Assembly: GCA_905250125.1 (NCBI GenBank)
Contig: CAJNOL010000823.1
Coordinates: 37,450 to 101,449 of the forward strand
DNA length: 64,000 nucleotides
Reading direction: 5' to 3'
Source: Rotaria sordida
Taxonomy: Eukaryota > Rotifera > Eurotatoria > Philodinida > Philodinidae
Part shown: piece after piece, positions 47,859 through 59,587 of the stretch
Numbering within the stretch: the first letter of the stretch is position 1
Layout of the letters: each line of letters opens with the position of its first letter
Notes under the pieces: model-generated
Seen by the model: only the letters and a program-made list of their open reading frames with translations
Database searches by the model: none
What the model was told of the DNA's origin: nothing
Program-made: the position numbers and the translations under genes

Positions 47859-49827
47859 AAACATTTCTGTAGCGAAAAATGAAGGATAGATTGTTTCGTT
47901 ACTACTACAGTATTTGTTTTATTGTTGATCAACATTGAGGAACTGGAGGAGTAGCGTTACCGCTATCCTCGGTGTACAATGTTTACTACATTATTCCATC
48001 AGATCAGTTCTGTCCATTTCATACAGAACATGAGCTTATATACGAGAGAGGAAACAGGGAGAAGAGAAATGTGAGAATAGAGAAAAGGATGACTAGGAGA
48101 CAGAGTGAGTAGGCAACTACTATCGGTCATGAGGTCAGAACATCTAGCCACATAGTAACCGGATGTTTTCATATCAATGAATCGATAGAAGACGCACATA
48201 GGTCGTGACCTTATTATCGGCACAATTCCCTCAATATGTACGAGTTACTATGGCTAAAGTTAATAATACACAGAGACATCGGAAATTAAACAAAAATTAG
48301 AGATTTTTATAGAGGCTTGTTGTTAGGGCTATCTCTCATTTGCGAACGTTAAGAAGATAAATTTTAAGTAAATTAAAATTTTCAAAATTTTAGTTGATTT
48401 AAATTTGATGCTTATATTACTTTTTTTATAAAACGATTAAAATTTATATTCAACTTTTAAAAATTCGGTTACTGCGACCGAATATTGAAAGTGAATTGTT
48501 TTAAAAGATTTTTATAAAAATTAAATTTTTTCTACTAAACATGTTGCAATTTGTAGAGGATGCAAGTTTCTGATAGTAGAGAATTTTTGGTATTTACTGC
48601 AATTTATAGAGGACGTAAGTTTTTAGTTGAACTAAAATTTTCCTTTGAATCTAGCTTCGAAGGATTTCAATAGAAGTCAAAAATAGAATATACTAGCTGA
48701 TTTTTTTCCTTTTGTTATTGAGGAACTAATACTTATAGTGCACGAGCAAGGATCGTCGATTTGGGCTAAACTAAGAACGACTTCAGTTAAAGACAAAACA
48801 AGTTTTTAAGGAGACTATATCGTAGCTTGTTGTGATAATTTGATATTTGTTCCAACTGTGGTATTGATGCGTGTGGGTATGGGTGTGGATGTGAGTCTCG
48901 GGTGTGGATATTAATCTTGTAATCACTCATATCAACACCCACACCCACAACTGTTTCTCAATGGCGTTTAGATGCGTTGGATGTTTCATTTTAGCAATGT
49001 CCAAACGTATTCCACTGATAGCGTTTCAAACGCAGCTACAACGCGTTCAAAAACACGTTTAGATGCGAAAGATTTCCACATGGATGTGTTGTCTCTATGC
49101 TTTACCCACGCCCACTCACTTACTCACACTCAAACCAATCACGGCATTCTATATAGTGGCCACATTATTACGATAGATCGATTTACGAGATGCTTTTAAT
49201 CTTAATTCATAATCAAATATCCTGAGCATGCCTTTTGAACAGTGAGCAGGAGTTCTCTTCGGCCTAACTAAGCCAAGATTTCTGTCAGTTACGTTAGTTA
49301 AGATGGAGGCTTCCGTTCGATCCTTGTGGACATTTACGTGCCAAAAAATAATGCTCAACTTGTCACTTGAAAAAAGTTTGAGAGCAAACCAGTAAAACCT
49401 CGAGGAAGAAGTTCTGTAAGGAAAAACAATTGTGAACCACTACGTGGTTTGATCGTTTTTCTTTGACATTGATGAAAGATGTGCATCCATATGCGAAACT
49501 GAATGGGCTAAAGCTTGACAATTCGTTTGTGAACTAATCGATTGAAATTGGATTGAATGGACGCCACTTGGTGACATCAATTCGAAGAAAATTCGAGCTA
49601 TGAAATTCAATGCCAATGAACTCAAACAAACACATATCTGCGGCGGCTATCTAACACTTTCAGTCTCTTGTACGCTCGAATAGTTATCAAATCAATTCTA
49701 TTCGACTTTGTTCTTTCATCAACCTTGCTGTTACTTTATTTTTTACGCACATCAAAATTTTAATAAAACATCGAGCACATACTGCTAAAAAGTTTCTATT
49801 TTGAAAGTCAAGAAACAATTTTTTCTG
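47859..49827. other. Intergenic with telomere-like blocks
   Basis: Holds the telomere-like palindrome at 48868-48952, a C-rich block at 49106-49140, and between them (48965-49075) the first cluster of ACGCGTTT-type words. Minus-strand open frames at 49149-49625 lack coherent splicing or family resemblance. Confidence 0.45.
48868..48952. repeat. Telomere-like palindrome
   Basis: GTGTGGGTATGGGTGTGGAT and GGGTGTGGAT, then after about 30 bp CAACACCCACACCCACAA. Arm order G-rich then C-rich; one of the clearest copies. Confidence 0.7.
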
Positions 49828-50381
49828 TTATTCTTGGTATGTTATCATAACACGATAGGGGCTTAATCCCAAGGACACTGAAGTATTTTGATTTGGCGAA
49901 ACGATGTACATGTCACCTCCCCTACAGTACCAACTATATTGGACTTCCGGTGTTAAAACAGCGAAATAAGCACTCGGCACCCAAGTACCCCATTGGGTTC
50001 TGACTAGCACATTGATAGACCAGATCTTTGATTCGTCTAAGCCATGTGGAAATCTTGCTAAAGTTGATGCACTCGCTCCTAAATAACCTTGGTATAGTTT
50101 TGTTTGTAATTGATTTGTTTTTGATGACAATGTTTCCAAGCTTTTTGAGCTAATGCTTAGAGCAATACTCACATTGAAACCTACAATGGATATAAAATAT
50201 GAAAACATTATGCTATTAACTAATCATGATTAGATTGAAAACATGGATTCAATCTGGTAGTAGTACCTCGATTTTCATCTACCTTGCATAAGAAACAGAA
50301 AAAAAACAATCGTTAAAATGAATCCTTTTACTTACAAACTAATCCAATGAAAGCAATGTAAACCGAAGCAAACATCATCAT
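49828..50381 (-). CDS. Small secreted protein, two exons, unrecognised
   Basis: Model complement(join(49828..50180,50336..50381)), a 155-nt GT-AG intron in phase 1, 132 aa. The N-terminus MMMFASVYIAFIGLVC is a signal peptide and lies almost entirely in exon 1, a common layout for secreted proteins. The mature part is rich in Ser, Tyr, Trp and Val, with segments such as RTQWGTWVPSAYFAVLTPEV and SVSLGLSPYRVMITYQE that suggest a beta-rich fold. Only two cysteines lie beyond the start (one at the splice junction, one in YSWYCRGG). A TATATAAA on the minus strand at 50436-50443 is about 55 bp upstream of the ATG. No family is recognised. Confidence 0.6.
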
Positions 50382-50435
50382 TTACGACCAAATGTTTTCG
50401 CTCTTTTTTTACTTGTAAAAAGAAAATATTCTTGG

Positions 50436-50443
50436 TTTATATA
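50436..50443 (-). promoter_or_regulatory. TATA box for the secreted-protein gene
   Basis: TATATAAA on the coding strand about 55 bp before the ATG, leaving room for a short 5' UTR. Position and sequence fit; no experimental support. Confidence 0.45.
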
Positions 50444-50584
50444 CAGAGATATCAGTTTATAAATATCCATCATATTCTATCGGAGCTTATCAATAGTTTC
50501 CTTTGTTAAGTCAATATTAGTAATGTCGTAGTAGTATTAGTATTAAAATAATGCTAACCCTTGTGAATTAGCATTACTGATTAA

Positions 50585-50670
50585 GCCTAATGCTTAAGTA
50601 TTATTGCCATTAGGATTAAGTAATGCTTAAGTATTATTGCCATTAGGATTAAGTAATGCTTAGGTGTTAA
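50585..50670. repeat. Tandem repeat, about 34-bp unit
   Basis: TAATGCTTAAGTATTATTGC followed by CATTAGGATTAAG is repeated twice almost exactly, with a third partial copy on each side. Related GCATTAGTATTAA words occur in the PCM1 intron at 6.5 and 7.4 kb. Confidence 0.7.
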
Positions 50671-50724
50671 CAATGATTTAACATTATTTTTAATTTCAAC
50701 GCATATATTTCGTGTCACTTCTAG

Positions 50725-50905
50725 ACTGCTACCTTGGCATACTATCCCTAACTTTTCAAGGACTACTTGGGGATACTATGTGTAACTTTTCATGGATTTT
50801 CGGAGGATATTCTTTGTAACTTTTCAAAGATTATCAGAAGTTGCTCTTTGTAACTTTTGAATGGCTCTCTGGGGATACCCTTCGTAATTTTTCAGCTCTT
50901 ACATT
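50725..50905. repeat. Tandem repeat, about 42-bp unit, four to five copies
   Basis: The unit GGGGATACTATGTGTAACTTTTCA recurs with changes at regular spacing; the core TTTGTAACTTTT or a variant of it is seen at about 50750, 50790, 50815, 50850 and 50885. Confidence 0.65.
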
Positions 50906-51309
50906 CACATTATAGCAGTATTCTTCGTGAGAACCACTCAAATATAATGAGAGTATTTTATAATAAACTAATGTTTCTAGAATAACGTGTTCGCTAATCT
51001 GGATTATGAAAAGTTTCGAGCACGTTATTTGAAACATTTTTTATTGGTGTTTTAATGTAAAATATGTATGCGTTCTCAAGTATGCAGGAAAGCGTATAAG
51101 TGTATAGGATGGACGTACTGCAAAGTTAAAGTAGGTGTTACTTTTATGACAATCAGACGTCGCTAGTTCCAGTTTTACACTTTGACTAGGAACACTGTAT
51201 TATGTTTTGATTGGATGAAGTCACATAGGACAAATGCAAAGTATTCACAAGATGTCAAAATCTGTATAAAAAAAACTTAGAGAAAAGCAACTAACGATTC
51301 TTCACTGTT

Positions 51310-51618
51310 CTAGTTATCAGTCTCACTAGTTTGATTTAAAGGAATTCTTTGTATACAGTTGACTGTAGAAATATATTCTCGAGACTCATCGCATATTACA
51401 TATGGATTGTAAGATCTCATGAACTCTAGTGTGGCAGACTGTACTGACCGATTTTCAGCAAAGTTTACGTATTGTTGCTCTAACGAGACCATGCCTTCAT
51501 TTGTATGCGATTCAAATCGTCGCTCTATCAATAAAGAAGTATGAACCGCCTCTTTCATTATTTTCCACTGTTGTGAAAATTTATTTTCACTAAATGTGAC
51601 GCGAACCAAATTGAACAT
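51310..51618 (-). CDS. Hypothetical 102-aa open frame, weak
   Basis: An uninterrupted ATG-to-stop frame of ordinary, non-repetitive composition (MFNLVRVTFSENKFSQQWKI at the start; YNPYVICDESREYISTVNC near the end). No signal peptide, membrane segment or family is recognised. It sits in a repeat-rich area and could be a chance frame or a fragment of an older gene. Confidence 0.25.
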   Translation of the reverse strand: MFNLVRVTFSENKFSQQWKIMKEAVHTSLLIERRFESHTNEGMVSLEQQYVNFAENRSVQSATLEFMRSYNPYVICDESREYISTVNCIQRIPLNQTSETDN

Positions 51619-51869
51619 TTTCTCATCACTCTAGATGTTCTTTCTTACAACTAAGTTGCTTTATGATAAATATATCGTATTCTGAACCAGAATCAAACAC
51701 ACTCATCATATGCATGTGTATTCATGATTTACAGAAATGTCTGGTTTTTTTATTTGAATGTTTACGTTGAAACGACAAAGAATTACTTACTATGTACCAA
51801 AATCTAAGTTTTCAGTATAAATCTAGAAATGAACCGAAAGCTTCGTACAAGATACTTTCCATGTAACTA

Positions 51870-54660
51870 TGAAACGCATTTTAAACGCAACTAGACGCGT
51901 CTATATTGCAAATATTCGGCGTTTCAACGCGTTTTATATGAAAGCATGGCAAAAACGCGCCTAAAAGTACCAATCACTGTGTTTCACAAACGTCTTTAGA
52001 GAAAATTCGTGGTTTCGGAGTATATTTTTAGGCTAAACGCATACAAAAGTATTTAACCTTTTATTACGAAACACTTTGGGACGCACTCATATCATTCTAT
52101 GCCTCTGATTACGTTTAATAGTGGAAAGAAGCTATGTCCCTCCCACCAACAGTATTTAATTGACAGAGTCGATAAAACGCATTTCAGTAGATGCTTCTGT
52201 CAATCCGTTGAATTTGTGGAAATGCGTTTGAATGCATTGCTTTCTGAAACGCAGTTCAACATACAGTTATATAGTTTAGTTAGTGAGAATAAATACTTTA
52301 AAAAGGAAGGTGTGTCTGTGCGAAAATGCATTCATAAGTCCATCGTGCTACATTCTCGTTGCAATGGTAATGTGATTGGAAGAAATTCTATTATGTAATT
52401 ATACTAGATTTAGAAGGCACTCGCTGAAAGAAAAAAATTGACTTTTCTAATTCATTTGGACAAACATATTAACTTTCTATTAACTCATTTGAACAAAAAT
52501 AAGAAGCTGAAGCATATTTCTATAAATGATTCTTTATGATACATATTTTAAGCAGAATAATTTTTCACAAATATCTCTTTAAGTTTTCAATCAATAATGA
52601 CTATCTTGTTTTTGCTATTTCTGTGCGTAGCGATTCAGAATCATACAACACTGATCTAAGTTTATAATAAGAATCTGATTAGCAGGTACTATACGAAAAT
52701 CTATCTATTTTTATTGAAATTAGAATAACTCAATGATATTCTTTTTATTGCTCATGTATTCATTCTTAAACTTCTAAAGCATCCCTGAATGTCAACAAGC
52801 TATGCAACTTGACGCGTTTGAATGCATAAAAAATGCAACATTGTCGTAGCTCTGAACGCGTTTGGAACGAATAAACGTAACTTTCTACATTTCAGTTTTA
52901 CAGCATCCTAACTGGTTTATATCAAAAGATGCCGTTGGAATGCGTCCAACATGCAACATTTTAAGATGTGTGAACGCGTTCAAATACCAAAACGCGTTTA
53001 AACTCGTCCCTGTTGAAAATGCATTAATATACGTTTTCTGGCTTTTCTACTTATGATACTGTTATGAGATAAACGCGTTTACTTTATTTTCAAAAAAAGT
53101 CAGAAAATAATCATCACTTTTTGTCGGAATCAAACCGGAGTTTAGCATTCAGACTGCATCACTATCATTAAAAAACAATTAAATTGGGTTTGATTTAACA
53201 GATTAATCATATAAAATTAGTACGCCTATGATAATAGATTGTTAGCTGCAGATCTTTTATTGAAAATAGTTAACTTTTATCGAAATTATATGTCTCGCTC
53301 TACATCACTTCTAAAATATTTGAGAATGGGCAGACGATGGATTATAATCTTAAAGTTGTTGCCCACTTCATCATTTATTTTCTAGACAAACAAATAAATC
53401 TTTTGAATATGACACTTTTATTTCCAACTATTTCATTTTATTGGAATTTCACAAGTGCTCTTTCAAATAGAGTTGTTGGCTTATCTTTATTGTGCTCTAT
53501 AATAAAATAACTTGAAATGAAACTTTTACAAGTATGCAATAAAGATAAATACATTACAGAATTTTATTACTTATAAACATACAGATAAACAATTTTTTAA
53601 AATTTGTACTTTTAAGAAAAGGATAAATGAATATTTTATTCATAAGAATAACGAAAGTTAAATGAAAATTATGGTTTATTTTTAAATAACAACCTACTAT
53701 TTTAATTTCCCCCAGATATCTAAAAAAATTTTGATATCACAACCACAAAAAATTACGTAGACAAGAATATTTGCATATATTTTTTGTCTTCTACTGTCTT
53801 CACTTTTTATCAACATTGGGTATTGCGATGCTAGTACTAAGAAAAAACTGTAAATTAATGCTTTTATATCGCATATTTATATATTTATCCATCACAGAGC
53901 GAGACTTTTTTATTCTATAATTTTTATTTTTTTAATATAAAAAATTTATTTCTTCATTTAAATTTTTTTCTAAATATCAAGAATGTATTTATCTTGATTT
54001 TTTTCGATAAATATATTATTTATATATATTTCATGAAGTAAAAATATAACATCTCTAGTCACAAAGTTGCACTAAGTAGTGTTATATGAACTAATGATGC
54101 AATTAATGAACATAGAAACAAATTCGAGCAATGTTTCGCTCAGAGCTAATTGTGCTCGGTTCGTAATCGACTAGTTGTCTGTTCAAATTTTCGTTCAAAC
54201 TGTGGTTGGAAAAATTACCACTCTGATCCTCATAGGATTTGAGTATTATATCATAGCCCGCTATGATACGTCGGTTCGATTCAGATACAGAGTGATGGTT
54301 ATTTTGCAATTTTTTTAGGAACGAAAAAGAAACGAGTCACGACATGTTCATCTCATACTGCATCCAAACACAGCAAAATCCGAAAACGCGTCGTAATCCG
54401 TCTGCAAGATAGATGAGTTTACACACGTTTTGGTTTTTGAATGCGTTCACATGCTTGAAATTGTTGTATTTTGGACGCGTTCAAACACGTCTTTTCATAT
54501 AAACGTGTTGTGATATTGTTAGCATTGAAACGAGAGAAGACGGGTTTGCCCACTGTAAACACATTCAGGGATCCGAAAATGTCGCATTCTCGATAAGTTC
54601 CAACGCGGCAAGTTGTATAAGTCATAGACGCTCAGGGACGCGTTCAAGATCGAAAAGCGG
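51870..54660. repeat. Dispersed ACGCGTTT-type degenerate satellite
   Basis: Clusters of AACGCGTTT, GAATGCGTTT, AAACGCATTT and GACGCGTTC words recur at irregular 10-60-bp spacing, densest at 51870-52070, 52160-52260, 52805-53075 and 54380-54645. An outlying cluster is at 48965-49075. The words are variants of one self-complementary core, ACGCGT. The open frames here owe their codons to the repeat and are not called genes. Confidence 0.55.
53100..54350. other. AT-rich intergenic sequence
   Basis: Very AT-rich, with no gene-like frame. The 53.4-54.1 kb part lacks even the ACGCGTTT words seen on both sides. Confidence 0.4.
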
Positions 54661-55057
54661 TTACCTGGGATGAAGTCATGTTTCATTTGACACTGCGCAA
54701 AATGGAGTAATAGTATTTTTGATCGATTTAGTCGACTCGACAAATACTAACAATAATCCATAGTGTGTTCTATTGTACAAGCCTTTCAAATATCGCTCGG
54801 ATGAACCATGAAGCACAAAATGATAACAGAAAGGATTGAGCACATTTCTTGAAACAGGAGAAATAAACAAAACTAAAAAAAACTGCGAATAAGTACAATA
54901 AAATCTGGCATGGATCAGGACGAATATCAGAGAGGCAATCTTTTGTTTTGACGTTTGTTATCAAAATCGATCGGACATTCAGTGAACATCATTCTATTAT
55001 GAGTAGGACAAAACTCATTGGCGAGCATAGGCTCTCGGTATCATAACGGGTGTCTAA

Positions 55058-55215
55058 AGGTGTAGGTGTCGGTATGGGTGTGGGGTGTGGGACGGCGTGG
55101 GGTGAAGGGTATGGGTGTGGGGAGCACGACGATTGTGTGTAAGACAATTGTGTGCAGACAATTGTGTGTATGGACAATTGGGTGTAAGGCAATTGTGTGC
55201 AAAATGAATGTGTAC
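55058..55215. repeat. Telomere-like G-rich block followed by ACAATTGTGTGTAAG minisatellite
   Basis: 55058-55125 is a run of GGTATGGGTGTGGGGTGTGG type. It is followed by four to five copies of a 15-17-bp unit, ACAATTGTGTGTAAG and variants. The inverted counterpart is at 55838-56035. Confidence 0.7.
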
Positions 55216-55837
55216 GTATTATGTGTGAATAAATATTTTTGTCAAAAAAAGACAAAGAACAAAAGAAAAGTAATCAAAATAACAAAACTAATTCAGGATG
55301 AACAAATCAGTGAACAAGTATAATATGAATGCATGAGCAAACGCTTTTAGCTTTTTGTATATTATCCTCTGTAAGACTTTTTAAATACCATAAAACTTTG
55401 GATGCTGTTTGTTGAGTATGGATTCTCTTTTGTTTTAGTGTGAGACTTGTTACTTGTTGAGAGATTTCACCGTCTACGTATGATTGTTCTTTTTGAAGAT
55501 TCTTCGAAAATCATCAAAATCCAGGATGGCTGAAACTATGATATTGTTAAATCGTCGGCATCGTCCCAACGGTATTGTTTATATTATCGAATTAATTCCT
55601 TAACAAATTGCGTAATTTCCAAAACCTGATTGGAAGCGTTGGAATTGTTCTTCTCTTGTGGTTTCGAAGCTTACCCGAGCAGTAATCTTCACAATAATTG
55701 TAAAGCGGATTAAGGCCTGGTATTCGTAGATCACAAGTATCTTTAAATGGTGTATAGGTATCATTTCCATGCTCTTTTTTTTACTAGTATCAGTCAGTGC
55801 AAATTAAATAAATTGATGTGCACATAATTATCCGTTC

Positions 55838-56035
55838 TCATAATTGTCTTACACACAATTTTTTATTCACATAATTGTCCTGCACACAATTGTCCGTTCT
55901 CATAACTGTCTTACACACAATTGTCTGCACACAATTGTCTTACACACAAGTGTCTTACGTACAATTGTAATAGACCTGTGGGTGTGGGTGTGGATGTGGT
56001 AGAGGACTAGATGCCTGCGCACACCCACACCCATA
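55838..56035. repeat. Inverted minisatellite CTTACACACAATTGT plus telomere-like palindrome
   Basis: 55838-55970 holds about seven copies of the reverse complement of the 55.13-kb unit. It is followed by GTGGGTGTGGGTGTGGATGT and, 25 bp on, CGCACACCCACACCCATATT. With 55058-55215 it encloses about 620 bp of non-repetitive sequence. Confidence 0.7.
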
Positions 56036-57084
56036 TTGGTGGCATACAGTATAATGCTTTGCTTTAATAATGCAGCTTTTCGCTTAAACATCTCTATTTC
56101 TTTCTTTTATCATGTAAGAATTTCCGAGCGTTTCATCTACGAGCATAATAGAAAAACAAAAATTCGAAAACAACAAGAATTAATAAACTGTGTGGCTATC
56201 CAACATTCTGAAATAAATAATAAGAATTGCAAGGACATTTATATAAACTAGCCCAGCAACGATATAATGTTACAATAGTCATTATTTAAATTCAAATTTA
56301 AATTTATCCATTGTATTGATTGTTAACATACATATAATTGTGAGACTGCATCATTGACGTTGTATTTGTCGGGTGTTTCTATCATCTGATTGATTTACAA
56401 TTACAAAAACTAGATCGTTTTTACTACGCTCCTTGGTAGATATATAGTTCTTCTTCATTCATAAAAACTACAAAAAAAAAATATTGAACAATATGTCACA
56501 TTATCTTATATGAAAACTTGTTATGATGATCGATAATTACTGTCGTTAATTATAATTTCTTCTTCGACTTGAGTGAAATTTTCTCTTCATTTTCTATACC
56601 ATTTTATAAGTATGTATTAAGATTTGAGATGAAGTTTCTATTTCTTGAGCATTTATTTTCAATCATTTCTATGCATTAATAAAGAGTAATAACCGAAATA
56701 ATAATCATAAGAGTAAAAATGAAGAAACTACAGGTAAATACAAAGCAACGAATATAATCAGATCATCTAGATCATCTCAAGAAAAAACCTCATATAAATA
56801 TTTCTTTATTTATATATTTATTAACTGAATACCCAAATTTGAATACTAATTATTAGTAATTCATTCTTTAGGTGTATTGATTGTTTCTAACATATTTATT
56901 CGTTATTAGACTTGTTTTGCAAACACACACCTACTATATAAACATATTGCTGGTAAAAAAAAGAGTACCATCAAACATAACAGTCAGTATAGACCGTCTC
57001 ACGCTGAAATATGCGAACAAAAGTAAAAATTTCAAAATCTCAAGCCAATCGATTAATACCTGATAGAATCGTATAAAGCTTAGG

Positions 57085-57155
57085 TATAGATGTGGCTGAG
57101 CACATGAAGAGAATACTAACATCCACACCCACACTCACACTCACACCCCACATCC
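57085..57155. repeat. Telomere-like palindrome, C arm dominant
   Basis: TAGATGTGGCTGAGCACATG is followed by about 40 bp of CATCCACACCCACACTCACA and related units. It lies 0.16 kb 3' of the SLC46-like gene. Confidence 0.55.
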
Positions 57156-57317
57156 TTTGAATATGTGCAGATACCTCTATTGAACCAAGTCGACTGTACA
57201 TAGTATAAATAGATAATTTAGGTGGAGATATAAATGTAGTAGTGACAATAGGAATGAAATACATCGACAACATGGTACGGGTGAGAGTATCGTTTTAGAA
57301 TCGTTAGTAACTCATGT

Positions 57318-59099
57318 TTATAAACTACTAGTTTGAGATCGATGAAAGAGTCGTATATTGAGAGAGCGAGAGGAAACACCAATGGAATCATCAAATGGCA
57401 GTTGGAAACGACTCAACTCTGTATCTGCGTCTGCCTCCAACAGTGGCATCACATGCAGATCTTCCTCTACAGATTGAGTCATGTTCGAATCTGTCTCCAT
57501 TAGTCGAGCAATCTTATCATCAGCAACTAGACGTCGAGTAACTAGCAGAAGATATCTAAACATAAAGAGAAACAACCTAACTTTTTTACACAAATTCGAT
57601 AATGCTTACATATTAAGAATGAATGGAATCGCATTCAAACCGGCAGCAAGTAGAAAAGTGAAACTTCGATTATGTACTACAGTACGAGCATAGAACCAAT
57701 TGAAGAATGAACCACCAGCAACTATCATTATCACGTGCGTTTCTGTAATAAACGTGAACGCATAATTTCGTTCATGTGGTTCCAACAATTTGGATATCAT
57801 TGACCACGTCAATGAACCTTGATACGTCGTAAAAGGGTTGATCAATAATGTGGCATACATGGCCCAGTTATGTTGAGCAAATGCAGTCCAAATAATTGAA
57901 CCACAAAAAAGGATGTGACTAATTGCACAGATAAGTGGATCACTAGCGCCGAGTCTCGTTAACGCTTCTATGCCGAGTACACGTAGAACTGCGGATGTAA
58001 CTGAAGATAGACCTGAATAGTTTCCGATCTCTTTGGATGACCAACAAAATGGAACATTGAGAAGGTACCAAAGAAATACAGTCATCGATGATGATGTAAA
58101 TGTGTAGAAAGCAAAGGCCAATAGTGTCACGTAGAGACTGATGGATTTTTTACGTGATCGACGATTAAATGCAAATATAGTAAATACTTCAAAAAGTTCG
58201 GTCCATACTTTCGATGGTTCTCTGATGTGGACATTATTGATGTTGATGGATGGTTCTAAACTATCATTTCTACACTCTAATGTTGCTGAAGTTTCAACAA
58301 TAAAATGACTTGGTTTAATGAAACGAAAGGCAACTGCAATTGACAACAACTGCAAGACCAAAGCGACCCAAAATAGATCAGTAAAACCACGCCATGCGAT
58401 GTAATAACCAGTTACAAATGATCCCACTGCTGATAGACTCGTTGTTATTGCACCGAGAAGAACAAAACGAGACGAACGTTTACTTTCAGTTGTACAATCG
58501 GTAACAATCAAATTGAGTACAAAGACTATATGAAAAATAAAATAAAAACAAAAAGAGATAGACAAAACGGTATAGAGACAGAAAACGTGGTCAACTATAC
58601 TGAGAACACTTTCAGAGCCTGATAGACCGACGATAATTGAAGCAATGATCCACCAGTAATCTGCTAAATGAAAATAGATGATTGCTAACCAAATACTAAT
58701 TTGAAGAGCTAAGCCCGACATCGGTAGGATAGCTACCAATCGTATGCCTAATCTTGGCGTGTAAACACCAAGTATGTAAGTCGCAATAATTATTGGGATA
58801 CCGTTCGATAGATCGATCCAAAAGAATAGATTGGCCGAACGTTGTTGTGCCCATGTTTGGGCTCCACTAATAATAGTGTGTGCATTTGTTGTACAATGTG
58901 TACCATTGTTAATCGTTACTAAATGATGAGCATCAGAATTAGAACTACCATTAGAATAGATCGGTGCACTAGTAAATGAATATGAATATGTTTGTAAATA
59001 GAATCTATAGACATATTGTCCAACTATTGAACGAATACAACCGCACAATGTTTCAAGGCACAGAATAGCTCCAACAGCATAGAGATTGAGATTAGACAT
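57318..59099 (-). CDS. Major facilitator transporter, SLC46 (proton-coupled folate transporter) type
   Basis: Twelve-helix secondary transporter of the plasma or lysosomal membrane. Model complement(join(57318..57555,57610..58525,58601..59099)), 550 aa. The second intron (58526-58600) could be missed because it is in frame, but removing it (donor GTATAG, acceptor ATATAG) gives the continuous helix end GSESVLIFVLNLIVTDCTTE and keeps phase. SLC46-like points are the long glycosylatable first loop (NGSSN, NNGTH, with a Cys), the acidic/arginine loop TDCTTESKRSSR after helix 5, and GSFVTGYYIAWRGF. The C-terminal tail is acidic and Ser-rich (DDKIARLMETDSNM). MFS membership is clear; the SLC46 subfamily is likely; the substrate is unknown. 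Confidence 0.78.
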
Positions 59100-59587
59100 C
59101 GTAGGATAAATGACAATTGATGTATAATTTCATCAAACCTAGTTACTTTGGTGATTAAAATAAATTACACATACTGTTGTTGCATATAACCATTCCTATT
59201 TAGATAAGAAGGTTAAATTAATATTAGACATGAGTTAACTTCTCTTTTGTTATTTAAATTTTTAATTCAATTTAATTTAATATCAGTAATTTATTTAAAA
59301 TTAAAATTAGTAAAGTTTCGTATCTCGATGAGATATGTCTTCAAATATAAGATTTAAGACAACTGATATACAAATATATACAATAAGAGCAAACAAACAA
59401 AAAAAAATCTTTTTCTTTTCTTCCAAAAGAAAAAGAAAATTGTTGATTTGTTTATTCTTAATTGCTTTCACAATGCAAACAAGACAACTTAATACCAAAT
59501 GGATTTAAATTAAAAAACAGCACAAACTTATATAAAAATGAAAAATTATTAAGACAAGCAATGTACAAAATTTGTAACAATACACTA

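Noticed and set aside
52099-52398. 99-codon plus-strand open frame
   Set aside because: It lies in the ACGCGTTT-type repeat field and its composition follows the repeat.
54419-54964. Group of overlapping minus-strand frames
   Set aside because: They overlap each other in different frames without compatible splice sites, and part of the sequence is repeat-derived.
55066-55323. Plus-strand open frame (VWGVGRRGVKGMG...) and its minus-strand partner 54989-55255
   Set aside because: Both are translations of the telomere-like block and the ACAATTGT minisatellite.
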